From assembly GCA_032871835.1 (NCBI GenBank), contig CM065297.1:26483598-26547597 (forward strand): 64,000 bases of DNA, given 5' to 3'. The first letter of the stretch is position 1; each line of letters begins with the position of its first letter. The DNA comes from Dipteronia dyeriana (lineage: Eukaryota > Streptophyta > Magnoliopsida > Sapindales > Sapindaceae). A model generated the notes under the pieces. That model saw only the letters and a list, made by a program, of their open reading frames with translations. It made no database searches and was not told the DNA's origin. This document shows, in pieces, positions 22,725 to 33,476 of the stretch. The position numbers and the translations under genes were made by a program.

Positions 22725-24463
22725 TGTAGGGAAAAATCTATTCAAAATGCGGCGGAAGCGTGAAATTAGGGTTTGAAATATTTTAAATTTTTTCTCTTTT
22801 AATAGAAAAAACCTTAACCCTAGATTAATAGATGTATATTAAAAGTATCGTACCTTTTTTTTCATGACGATTGAACTAGCACCAAATTGAATTTGTAAGA
22901 TCTTCCAATCAATTCATGAACGTCAATCACATAGGAGTGTAAGCTCCATTTCTTTAAATTGTATATCTGAGTATGGAAACAAACAAAATCTTTTTCTTTG
23001 TTAGTCATATTAATCCTCCAAGAGAAAATCCAAGAACGTCCGGTCACTTGAGAATTATCAAATCTACTTGATTGAAACTCACGTGAACCCGATTCGATTT
23101 TTTACACAAAACCCTTTTGATATAAAGGATACTAGTGTACTATCGAAAACAAAAACAAACCCCTTTTTTCTCTTCTTGGCCGAATTCACACCTTATATCT
23201 ATGAGTTGACCAAATTTTATCTAGAGCAAAAAACTAATTTTTTTCTCCCAAAATTCTCTCTTGCTTGGCCAAATTCTCTCTTAGAAAATACTTAGCTTGG
23301 CCACAATTTTCACTCATAGGAAACTAGGATTGGCCGAAATTATAGAGGTTGTATATATTGGATCACAAATCCTTTCCTAAGAAGGATTTACTTGGTGGGA
23401 AAAAATCCTTTTCTTAGGTGGATTTACTTAGTAACCAAGAATCCTTTTTAAAGATGAATTCTATTCTACACCAAGACACATAATCCAACTCATTAGTATA
23501 TTTGTGACCATATTAAAGATTTCCTAATTTGACTAGATAAATAATTCTTTTTATTTATCTACTTATCAAATATAATCTTTAATATTAATTATACTACCAA
23601 CAATGGTATAACATTAGGAGACCTTTTCCTGCTGGGAAAAAGATTTTGACTTTTAATTAAATAATCAATTAATTACCAAATTAATTAATTTTTGTTTAAT
23701 TAAATAATAAATTAAAAAACAATATCATAAGCTATTTTATATAGCCTTGCCGTCCAACACCTATACAGGAGCCAAATATTGTTTTTCCAATTTTATTAAA
23801 TCCATAGGACTTTTATAAAATGTCCACATATGAATTAGACCCATTCTTACTAAAAGAAACAAGTCCATATACCTTAATACAATTCTAGATGGACCCCTAA
23901 ATTTGTCTGGTAGAATATATCAAGTGATCCATGCAAGTTCGTGTGTATTGGGGATCTTGGCGGGCTATCTAAATTTAACCTCCAATAGACATAACATAGT
24001 CACAATCAACAAATGATTCACTTAGGTCTGATCTATTAATTTGAGTTCATTCCACTAAAGAACTATAATTGAACTCTTAAATAAAGATAGAATAAGTTAA
24101 TATTGCACATTCATAACCTAGACAATCTTAATGGAGAAAGTGAATCCTCGTGAAGAATATCAGTAATCGCCAAGAGCTCATAGACCGTCTATAGCTCTCC
24201 AAGTTACCATATTTACTCATATGACAACATTTTGAATATTATTCAAGACTAACTAAAAAATTATGTCTACCTCCTACATATCTAGATGTATGAACAATTA
24301 TTCTTTTCTCATAGTCTTTTGACAATATGATTATTTACTTTTGACAATTATAATAATTAAACTATAAATGCTATAAGATTTGTTAAACAAGAAATCACTT
24401 TATTAATATGAAAAGATTGTCAAATACATTATTTTACTCTTGCTATTGAGCTTAATCCCAACA
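22725..24463 (-). mobile_element. Family-A copia solo LTR with 5-bp target duplication
   Basis: A lone family-A LTR on the minus strand, from TGTAGGG (22725) to CCCAACA (24463). It is flanked by TCGAG (22720-22724) and CCGAG (24464-24468), a 5-bp duplication with one change. It is 1739 bp rather than about 2400 bp, mainly because about 520 bases are missing at 24235, between the CACATTTTGAA and GAATATTATTCAAG blocks that are far apart in full copies. It sits in the linker between H gag and protease. No internal copia sequence remains. Confidence 0.9.
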
Positions 24464-24984
24464 CCGAGGACGTGGCAAAAAATACCATTTCTGATGACCT
24501 TCGACTGGTAAAAGCAACAGAGAACGAGCCCAAGAAATTTGAGAAGCAATAGAGGTAAGGAAAAAACCTCGATGTAAACTCTGTTGAACTTGACCCAAAA
24601 AGGATCAAAGAAGGATGGGATTCTATAGTGTTCACTGAAGCTGATTCTCATGGGATGGACGTTCATCCAAATGACCCATTAGTTATAAGCGCTCAAGTTG
24701 GCAACAGAGAGGTCCACCGGGTATTGATTGACAACGGGAGTTCAACGGATATTTTGAGAGCAAGGGTGTTCGACCAGCTCAGGTGGGACCGAAAGGTTTT
24801 ACAACCCTTCCATAATCGTCTTTGAGGATTTGGAGGGGTTGAGATCAGATACCTACGATCCTTGAAGTTACCGGTAAAGATCGGACAATCCCTTTATCAG
24901 AAAACAGTGTTACTCAACTTTGTGGTGGTAGACATTGAAAATTGGCCCTACAATGCTTTGTTGGCTGACCATTCCTGAACAAGA
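24464..24984 (+). pseudogene. Gypsy H aspartic protease
   Basis: Frame open from about 24600 reads SIVFTEADSHGMD, then HPNDPLVISAQVGN and VHRVLIDNGSSTDILR. The DNGSS motif is the position of the catalytic Asp (usual form D-[ST]-G; Asn here is seen in many plant gypsy copies). A stop lies near 24822, then reading resumes (GGVEIRYLRSLKLPVKIGQ, WPYNALLADHS). In an intact element this enzyme cuts the polyprotein. The sequence stops at about 24984, where LTR sequence starts, so the rest of pol is missing. Confidence 0.82.
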
Positions 24985-25222
24985 CCAAGGCAGGATAACA
25001 ACAGAAGAGGCTGGAGAGATCGAGTGTTGTAATTCAAATATTTCTTGACTGGACTTGAATTGGTTGCATATACAACAATCAGTGGATGTTTCTCCAGTCA
25101 TCAGAGTTTTACCATGTATTTTGAGTTGTGTTACAACTATTTTTTATGATTATTTTATTATTACAGATTGTAGAAGTTCATACTGTAAACCTTTCTTGAC
25201 CATCAAGAAATTGCCATCAACA
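24985..25222 (+). repeat. 3' LTR remnant of gypsy H
   Basis: Matches the last 240 bases of the 5' LTR (AGGCAGGATAACAAC at 20740) through to CATCAACA. It is directly followed by copia B leader, ATTGCAATGTTTG, which corresponds to 11928 in copia A2. Confidence 0.82.
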
Positions 25223-25867
25223 ATTGCAATGTTTGTCATTGTTTGATAACATGTCATATAGAATAGGAATGCCACTCATATATCTCCTTTGGTATGAACA
25301 TGCATTGAATGGTTTAGGTATCTAATTTTCATATATATAACTTGGTAAATCATTCTACGGAATCCGATCACATGCCTTAAACAATTGAGTGGCAGAAGGT
25401 ATTTTGGAACACCTACGGCCTCCAAGTATAGTTGAACAATACGTTTCATGTAATAACCCCCAAGGGGTATTCATAAAATGAATTTAGCAAGATACTTCCT
25501 TACAAGGATAGACTAGACAATTAGCCCAAACGATATCTACTCCTAAAGGAGGGATATTCGTGAGGGAATATATTGAAGGTCGATAACTTTGCAACACACT
25601 CAATGTTATTTTATTATTATCCTCCTAAGAGTTTGTGTTAATAAAATCATAAGGCTAAAATTGAAAACACTGGTTGTTATGTTAACAATTAGGTGGGACC
25701 TAGTCCAACATGTAAATGGTACGAACTCCCAAAAGAGGCGTGACATTTATGGTTGTTGGATCACCATTGAATTTTATGATTGAATTATTTTATTTAATTC
25801 AAGATATATTCGAAAGTGCTTTATCGTGATTGTTTAATTATATAATTTTCGTTATTGTTCAGAAATC
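25223..25867 (+). other. Copia B partial leader (non-coding)
   Basis: Homologous to 11928-12575 of copia A2 and to the gag-proximal part of the copia A leader. No ORF is conserved between the copies. A small hairpin (AACCCC..GGGGTATT) near 25455 is present in all three copies. Confidence 0.7.
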
Positions 25868-26524
25868 ATAACCTCATCCCTAATTAATATCCTAAAAGAT
25901 AATAATTTATCTGGTGATAATTCTGTCACAAGGATAAGGAAAATTGGGCTTTTATTGCATTCCGAAAAGCATAAATTCGTTATGTGTACTCCTAAACCAC
26001 CTACTCATACTAGTGAATCTACTCAAGAGAAAAGTGATGAGTATCAGCAGTAAAAGTCTTCTAATGAGATGGCTAAATGCTACATTATAGCCACTATCTC
26101 CGACGTGATGCAACAGCAACATGAAGGAATAGAGAATGTTGTCGATATAATAATGTCTCTGGAAGAGATGTTTGTTATGAAGTCCAGGATGACTAAGAGA
26201 AAGGTAGTGACTACTTTCATAAATGTTTGGATGAAACCTGGACAGGCTGTGAAATATCACATGATAAAAGTCATAGCACATCTCAACATTGCTGAACTGA
26301 ATGGTGCTGAGATAGATTGTGAGACCAAAATTGACATGACTGTCAACTCACTATCAGATTCTTTTGATCAATTCAAGTTGTACTACACCTTAAATAATAA
26401 GGAATACAACTTGCAAGGTCTGATGCAAGATGTTCATAGCGTTGAGAAAATGCTTGTAAAAAGCAAGGGTCAAGAGATTCATACCATAGATAAAGTTGCT
26501 ATTGTTAAGACTTTAAGAAGGTAA
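25868..26524 (+). pseudogene. Copia B gag
   Basis: Aligns with the starts of A and A2, but the start codon is ATA (25868-25870) instead of ATG. Reading runs SSLINILKDNNLSGDN to a stop at about 26052, then continues open from MAKCYIIATISDV (26069) to 26524 through NVWMKPGQAVKYHMIKV and DYTLNNKEY-type blocks (here YYTLNNKEYNL). It is the UBN2-type gag domain, which would form the particle. It is the longest surviving gag of the family in this window. Confidence 0.86.
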
Positions 26525-28208
26525 AGAAACAATAGAAGAAAAATCAATCTGAACCTACCAAGAAGGAGACTAAGAAAGTAACCAAGATCAAAGGGAACTG
26601 TTTCCTTTGTGGTGAAAAGGAACATTTGAAAAGAAATTGCCCAAAGTCTCAATACAAGATGGAAGAAGGGGTTCAAGAAAAAGAAGAGGCTAAATACGAT
26701 CGAATTCAACTTTCGTTTAGGCAATGAAACATTGGTGTCTGCTAGTGTAGTGGGAGATATTAGAATTAGCTTAGATTCTTGTAGGCAGTTTGATTTAAAA
26801 GACGTTTATTATGTACCTCAATCAAAGAGGAATTTAGTTTCAGTTTCTTGTTTAAATAAATTTGGATAATTGGTTACTTTTAATAAAGCATTTATTATTA
26901 GTAGGAATGACAAATTTGTTTGCAAAGGTACATTGGAAAATGGTTTATTCTATTTGCATAGCAATATCTCTCACTTGTTAGACACAGAATCAACGTAACC
27001 TAATCTTGAGATAGTAAAATTATCAAAAGATGAAACCTACCAATGGCATTTGCGCCTAGGTCATATTAATCTTGATAGGATAAAAAGATTGGTTAGTGAT
27101 AGACCTTTAAGTGACTTAAAGGTTGATGATCTACAAACTTGTGAATCATGGTTGGAAGGTAAGATGACCCAAAGGTCTTTCACGACCAAAGGCACAAGAG
27201 CCACTGAATGTTTAGGATTGATACACACTAATGTGTGTGGTCTTATGAGCATTCAAGCTAGAGGTGAATATGAGGACTTTATCACTTTCACAGATGATTC
27301 CTCAAGATTTGGCTATGTGTATCTCATAAGACATTAGGCGGATGCTTTTGACATGTTCAAAGCATTTAAAGTTGAAGTAGAAAATCAGCTTGAGAAACAC
27401 GTGAAATATTTTGAGGTCTGATCGTGGTGGAGAATATCTATCTGGTGAGTTTAAAGTAATATCATGTTGACAATGGGATAATTTCTCAGTTTTCTGCATC
27501 AGGTACACCTCAACAAAATGGGGTGGCAGAAAGAAGAAATAGAACTCTTTTGGACATGGTTAGGTCTACGTTGAGTAATTCAACACTTCATAATTACTTT
27601 TAGGGATATGCTTTACAAACCGCTCTGTACATTCTAAACGATGTACCATCTAAATCGGTTCCTAAAACACCGTATGAGTTGTGGACCGGGCGAAAGCCCA
27701 GTTTACAACACTTAAGTATATTTGGATGTTCTGCGCACATATTAAAAGGAAAAACAGAAAGGATGGAGTCCCGTTCAGAGACATGTACATTTATAGGGTA
27801 TTCTAAAAGAACCAAAGGATAATATTTCTATAGTTCATCAGATTTTAAAGTATTTGTTTCAATAAATGATAAATTTCTGTAAGAGGACTATATGAATTAT
27901 TTTGTGCCTAAAAGTAGAATTGTCCTGAATGAGCTTTCAAGAGATACAATTCCACAAGAGATTTCACAACCTAGCCCAAATACAAGCTCCGTACCAACAT
28001 AACATCTACAATCTACCATTTCTCATTGTAGTGGAAGGGTTAGTAGACAACCCGAGAGATACATCGTTCTAGGAGAATCAGTAGAGAATCTTCCGGATGA
28101 TGATGATCCCTACATGTACAAGAAAGCCATGGAAGATGTTGACTATCACCATTGGCAAAAGACAATGCAATCCGAAATGAAATCTATGTTCAAAACAAAG
28201 TCTGGTCT
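26525..28208 (+). pseudogene. Copia B zinc knuckle, pre-integrase, integrase, start of reverse transcriptase
   Basis: A complete CCHC zinc knuckle (CFLCGEKEHLKRNC, about 26597-26640) is followed after 25 residues by the LSFRLGNETLVS motif, with no DSG protease active site between. The pre-integrase block has VYYVPQSKRNLVSVSC and WHLRLGHINLDR. The last zinc-binding Cys of CESC is Trp here (CESW, about 27150). The first catalytic Asp is Asn (IHTNVCG, about 27233), while the second block LRSDRGGEY keeps its Asp. The integrase C-terminus has YELWTGRKPS and FGCSAHI. Reverse transcriptase begins at KKAMEDVDYHHW (about 28120) and is cut by the CACTA element at 28208. Several stops are present. Confidence 0.86.
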
Positions 28209-29130
28209 CGCTAAAAGAAAAATAGGCTTTAAGGACGAATTTTATTCGTCCCAATAGAACATCTATTGGGACGCAAAAACAAATTTGTCCCTAAAAATTT
28301 CAAACCTGAAGAAACCTATAGGGACGAAAAAAATCGTTCCAATAGAACATTTATTGGAACGAAACAAATTATCCATCCCTAAAAAAGGACAAACCCGACG
28401 AGACTTTTAGGGACGAAAATATTTGTCCCAATAGAATGTCTATTGGGACGGAAAAAAAAAATTGTCCTGAAAAAGTGCAAAAATATCATGACTTTTAGGG
28501 ATGAAAATAATTTGTCCCAATAGAATACGTACTGGGACAAAATAAATTATACATCTTATTGGGATGAAAATTATTTGTCCCTAAAAGTTTGATAATTTTT
28601 TTTAAAAAAAAATTATGGACTTGGAGAATTATTAAAATAAAAATAATATTTGTTGTTGATAATGATTTATCGGGATTTTATTTTTATTTTTTATCTTTAT
28701 TTTTTTTTAAGTTTTTCCTAATAGACAAAATTAAATTTGTTTCATTTTTTATACTAATTACTATAGATTAATTCAAAAATTATAAAAAATTATATATATA
28801 TATATATATATATTCTAAATATTATAATAAGAATCTAAAATGCAAAACCACTTCCTATAAAAGTTGTTGTGTATTTATCATTTTCTTTTGTGATAGGAAT
28901 TTAAATCGTACATTTGTCCATTAAATTGAAAAAAGTAAAGAAAGTTTCTATATTCCATGCAAACCACTTTCTACAAAAGTTGTTATATATTTATCTTTCC
29001 ATTTTGTGATAGAAATTCAAATCTTACATTTGTCTATTAAATTGAAAAATATAAAGAAGGTTTATGTATTCCATGTACGATTAAGGATAGATCATTTGAC
29101 ATGACAATATATGTTTTTAAAAATAATAGT

Positions 29131-29340
29131 TTAATTGCACATTATCTCTTAGTGGAGCTGGTAATGTACCTCTCTTCCACATAAGTGGTGAAGGGTTCAA
29201 ACCGAGAGTTTTCTTCCTAGGTTATGGGAAGTAGTTATCTCCCATTATAGGCCTAAATATCTAGAGGCACATGTAATGTTTGATTTCAGTAGGTCCCAAC
29301 AGTCATATTGTAATAGTTCTTGTAATATTTTTAAAAAATA
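29131..29340 (+). repeat. SINE-like segment inside the CACTA element
   Basis: Contains a tRNA-type A-box-like TTAGTGGAGCTGG (about 29153) and, about 45 bases downstream, GGTTCAAACC, a good match to a polymerase III B box. It ends in TTGTAATATTTTTAAAA. This arrangement is that of a tRNA-derived SINE. No target duplication was identified. Confidence 0.4.
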
Positions 29341-29478
29341 GTTTAATTAAATGTTACAATAAACATTTTTAATATCAATTTGTTTATAATATAAAAATAA
29401 AATTTAAATTATTTGAATTCATTTATAATAAAATTTTAATGACATATAGAGCTTATATATAAATAATATACATTAATT

Positions 29479-29590
29479 GACACATCCTAAGAACTAGCAT
29501 AGTGGATAAGCTCTTCAAATGGAAGGTTGGAGGTCGTTGGTTCCACTCAGGTGGAGAGCCAAACTTTAAATGATGGAGTATGTTGGGTGG
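29479..29590 (+). repeat. Second tRNA-promoter-like segment inside the CACTA element
   Basis: TAGCATAGTGG (about 29496) fits the A-box pattern, and GGTTCCACTC (about 29539) is a weak B box with normal spacing. It could be a decayed SINE head or a chance resemblance. Confidence 0.3.
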
Positions 29591-29854
29591 GTCGATGGGT
29601 ATGGGTATGGGTTGTGGTGGGTATTGGGTTGATATGATTGAGTATTAATTTTTTTATTTTTTTTTAAATTAAATTTCAAGGGACGAAATATTTCATCCCT
29701 GAAAACTATCTATAGGGACGAAACAAAAATTGTCCCTATAAGTAGTCTTTAGGGACGAGTTTCAATTTTCGTCCTAAAGAAGCTATTACGACCCACCTAA
29801 GGCGATAAATTTTGGGGTGAATTTATTTCATCCCAATAGCCCTTTTTTGTATTG

Positions 29855-31276
29855 TCTCTTGTGGACTTGTCTAAAGGGATAAATTTATTCGGTGTAAGTG
29901 AGTGTACAAGAGGAAGAGAGGAATGGATGAAAAGGTGGAAACCTTTAAAGCTAGATTGGTAGATAAAGGTTACACACATAAGGAAGGTATCGATTATGAG
30001 GAAGCATTCTCTCTTATGGCCATGCTTAAATCCATTAGGATACTTTTATCCATTGTGGCATCTCTAGAACTAGAGATTTGGCAAATGGACGTCAATACAG
30101 TTTTCCTTAATGGAAGTCTTGACGAAATCATCTAAATGATGCAACCAGAAGGATTCATTGAAAAAGGCTAAGTGGAAAAGGTATGCAAGTTGCAAATATC
30201 CATAATGTTCGATCAAGCTGTGAAAAGTTTTAGATTCATTCAAAACCTTGACGTGCCTTGTGTATACAAAAGGATTAAAGGCGACAAGTTAGTTTTCCTA
30301 GTTCTTTACATTGATGATATACTACTCATCGGAAACGATATAGTGTATTGACATTAGTACAAGAATGGGTGGTAAAACATTTTGATATAACGGACTTAGG
30401 AGAAGCAAGTTATATTCTTTGTATCCAAGTCATAAGGGATGGAAAGAATAGAATGATTGTATTATCCCAAGCTTCATACATAGAAAAATCTTATCTAGAT
30501 TTTCCATGTAGGATTTTAAAAAAGGTATGTTACCTTTCAGACATGGAATCAAACTTTCTAAGGAACAAATTCCTAAGAATGAGCATGAAGAGCAATTCAT
30601 GAGTAGGGTTCCATATACCTCTGCAGTTGGGAGTCTCATGTATGCAATGCTCTATACTAGACCAGATATTTGTTTTGCTGTTGGCATATTTGGCAGGTTT
30701 TAATCGAAACCTTGTCCTAATCACTAGACGGCTATCAAACATATTTTCAAGTATCTTAGGAGAATGAGAGTATATATTCTTGTATACTCTAGGGGGGATT
30801 TAATTCCCGTTTGGTATACTCTGATTTCCATCAGAAGATCAACATCAGGATCTGTGTTTACACTTGGAGGAGGGACAGTCATATGGAGGAGTATCAAGCA
30901 ATCATGTATTGTTGATTCCACCATGGAAGCTGAGTATGTTGCCGCATGCGAAGCTGCTAAAGAGGCTGTATGGCTCCACTAATTCTTGATTGACTTGGAA
31001 GTGGTTCCTGATGTGAATAAGCAGATCACTATCTAGTGTGACAATTGTGGACCAGTGGCTAATTCAAGAGAACCAAAAAGTCAAAAGAGAGGGAAACACA
31101 TTGAAAAGAAGGATCACCTTTTAAGGGAAACAGTGCATAGAGGAGATGTGACTATAACCAAGATCGCGACAACAGAATATCTAGCAGATCTCTTCACAAA
31201 GGCTATTCCATAAAAGAATTTTGATGGGCACCTAGAGAATATGAGGATAAGAGATATGACACATTTGCTATAGAGC
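29855..31276 (+). pseudogene. Copia B reverse transcriptase (rest) and RNase H
   Basis: Continues after the CACTA element: MDEKVETFKARLVDKGYTH, then EIWQMDVNTVFLNGSLDE to 30135. The block that normally reads SIYGLKQAS-SWN is deleted (about 30195). The catalytic motif is LYIDDILLI (about 30312), with Ile in place of the more common Val. Then DLGEASYILCIQVIRDGKN, a frameshift, and RNase H with STMEAEYVAACEAAKEAVW (about 30920-30980), CDNCG and GKHIEKKDHLLRE. It ends at the polypurine tract. At least five stops or shifts. Confidence 0.87.
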
Positions 31277-31287
31277 AAGTGGGAGAT
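31277..31287 (+). other. Polypurine tract of copia B
   Basis: AAGTGGGAGAT directly before the LTR start TGTTGGGATT, identical to the tract of copia A. Confidence 0.85.
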
Positions 31288-33476
31288 TGTTGGGATTATA
31301 CTCGATAGCAAGAGTGTAACAATGTATTTGACAATCTTTTCATATTAATAAAGTGATTTCTAGTTTAACAAATCTTATAGCATTTATAGTTTAATTATTA
31401 TAATTGTATAAAGTAAATAATCATAAGGTCAAAAGACTATGAGAAAAGAAGAATTGTTCGTACATCTGAATATGTATGGGGTAGACATATTTCTTTAGTT
31501 AGTCTTGAATTATATTCACAATTTAAGATAAAAGTTGGGCCCTTTTATCTTGTCAAAGTTGTAGATTCTTCTTTTGCTAGCATTTGAGTGGGATCAAATG
31601 TATTATTATGAGTCTAAAATCATCAAAGTGTGGTGTATTTGGGTAAAAGAATCTAATGCACTGGGTGCATTGAATAAGATCACAGTTAAATACTTTATCA
31701 AGAACCGTCAGGATTAAAGTTTTAACTTGAAGGCAATCGGAGAGTCTATCTCAATCATGAGTTAAATGATGGACTTATGGTTGCAAGTGTTATCATTTGA
31801 GCTATCAATGAATACGATTATATAGCATAGTCTATCCTCGATTGTTTGGTGATATTCATTTGTTAATCGATAGAGAACTTCATTTATAGATATGGACATC
31901 ATGGCTCCATTTCTTAAATGAGAGTAAAATATCATCATATGGATGTTTCGAGGTATTGGATATTAAATCTTAATGTTGAGTTTTCAATAGTGTCTATTGA
32001 AATTTGGCTTCAGGAAAAGTCAAAATATCCAAGTTCAAAATGTGGTCATATGAGTAAACTTGGTAACTTGGAGAGTTGTAGGCGTTCTATGAGCTCTTTG
32101 TGGCTATTGATACTCTTCATGAGGATACACTTTCTCCATTAAGATAGTCTAGGGTATGAATGAGAAATATTCACTTATTCTATCTTTATTTAAGAGTTCA
32201 ATTTTAGTTCTTTAGTGGAATGAACTAAAATTAATATATCAGACCTAAGTGAATCATTTGTTGATTGTGATTAGGTTGTCTATTGGAGCTTATATATAGA
32301 TAGCCCGCCAAGATCCTCAATCCACACGAACTTGCGTGGATCACTTGATCTATTCTACCGGACTAATTTATGGGTCCATCAAGAATTGTATTAAGGCATG
32401 TGAACTTGTTTCTTTTTTAGTAAGAATTGGTCTAGTTTCTTTTATAGTAAGAATGGGTCTAGTTCACACGTGGACGTTTTATTAAAGTCCAATGGATTTA
32501 ATAAAATAGAAAAAACAATATATTGGCCCATGTATAGGCTTGGGCGGCTAGGCCTTGTAAAATAGCTTAATATATTGTTTTTTATTTTATTATTAAATTA
32601 AATTGAAGTTGATTAACTATTTAATTAAAAGTCAAAATATTTTTCCTAATTGGAGAAGGTCTCCTAGAGTCATATTATTGCTGATAATATGATAAGTATC
32701 AAATACTTTATTTGATAAATAGATAAATAAAAGGAAATTATTTATCTAGTCAAATTAGGAAATATTTAATTTCTATTAAAACCATAATAGGTAATTGATC
32801 AAATTAGAAAGTTTTAATAAAGTCACAATTTAATTTATATTCAATAATTGGTTATTGAATAAATACACTATTGAGTTGGATTATGAATTTTGGTGTAGAA
32901 AAGAATTCTTGGTCACCAAGTAAATCCTCCTTAGGAAAGGATTCTTGCCTACCAAGTGAATCCTTCTTAGGAGAGGATTTGGTCACCTATATATGTGACC
33001 TAGACAAAATTCGGCCAAGCTTGATGTTTTCTCTAAGTGAGATTTCGGCCTAGAGAGAGAATTTTGAGAGAGAAAAAATTTAGTTTTTACTCTATATAAA
33101 ATTCGATCAACTCATAGATCTGGTGTGTGAAAATTTGGCAAAGAGGAAAAGGAAGAAAGAACATTTTGTTTTTGATTGTGCACTAGTAGCCTTTCAATCA
33201 AATGGTTTTGTATACAACATCGAATCAAGGTTCACGCAAGTTTCAATCAAATTGATTGATATTCACAGGTGACCCAGCGTTCTTTGTTTTTCTTCTTTGA
33301 GGATTATTATGACTAACAAAATAAAGAGATTTTGTTTGTTTCCATCCTCAAGTATACAATTTAAAGAAAGGGAGCCCACACTCCTAGGTGATTCACGTTC
33401 GTGATTGGATTGGAAGATCTTACGGATTCAATTCGACTCTAGTTCATTCGTCCTGAGAAAAAGGTACGATACTTTT
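31288..33476 (+). repeat. 3' LTR of copia B, truncated
   Basis: Family-A LTR starting TGTTGGGATTATAC. Homology ends at AGGTACGATACTTTT (33476), where intact copies continue about 200 bases to CCCTACA. The abutting sequence is a SIRE-like LTR, itself lacking its beginning, so the two were probably joined by one deletion. Confidence 0.87.

Larger units (their letters stand above)
20230..25222 (+). mobile_element. Gypsy H, Tat/Ogre-like, internally deleted
   Basis: Plus-strand gypsy element: 5' LTR, primer site, gag, aspartic protease and a 240-bp remnant of the 3' LTR. Reverse transcriptase, RNase H and integrase are absent: the sequence jumps from protease (about 24980) into the LTR. A family-A copia solo LTR sits in the gag-protease linker. 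The left neighbour is T1 RNase H, the right neighbour is copia B leader, and no target duplication is visible. Both facts fit ectopic recombination between two H-family copies. Confidence 0.8.
28209..29854 (+). mobile_element. Non-autonomous CACTA (En/Spm-like) element, 1646 bp
   Basis: The element interrupts copia B reverse transcriptase between GTCTGG and CTTGTGGAC, with 3-bp duplication TCT (28206-28208 and 29855-29857). The ends are decayed CACTA termini: CGCTAAAAGAAAAATAGG at the left and, on the other strand, CAATACAAAAAAGGGC at the right. Subterminal DNA carries repeated hairpins (about 28247-28273, 28335-28361, 28425-28450, 28513-28538) of the form GTCCCAATAG-loop-CTATTGGGAC and matching GGGACGAA words near 29700. 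Subterminal repeats and a 3-bp duplication are typical of CACTA elements. There is no transposase. The plus strand label is arbitrary. Confidence 0.85.
25223..33476 (+). mobile_element. Copia B (family A), truncated at both ends
   Basis: Plus-strand family-A element. The 5' LTR, primer site and half the leader are replaced by gypsy H. The order is leader 25223-25867, gag, zinc knuckle, pre-integrase, integrase, reverse transcriptase, RNase H, polypurine tract and 3' LTR (31288-33476, lacking its last 200 bases). A CACTA element splits reverse transcriptase. It is the most complete family-A coding copy in the window, but stops, frameshifts and small deletions abound. Confidence 0.87.
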
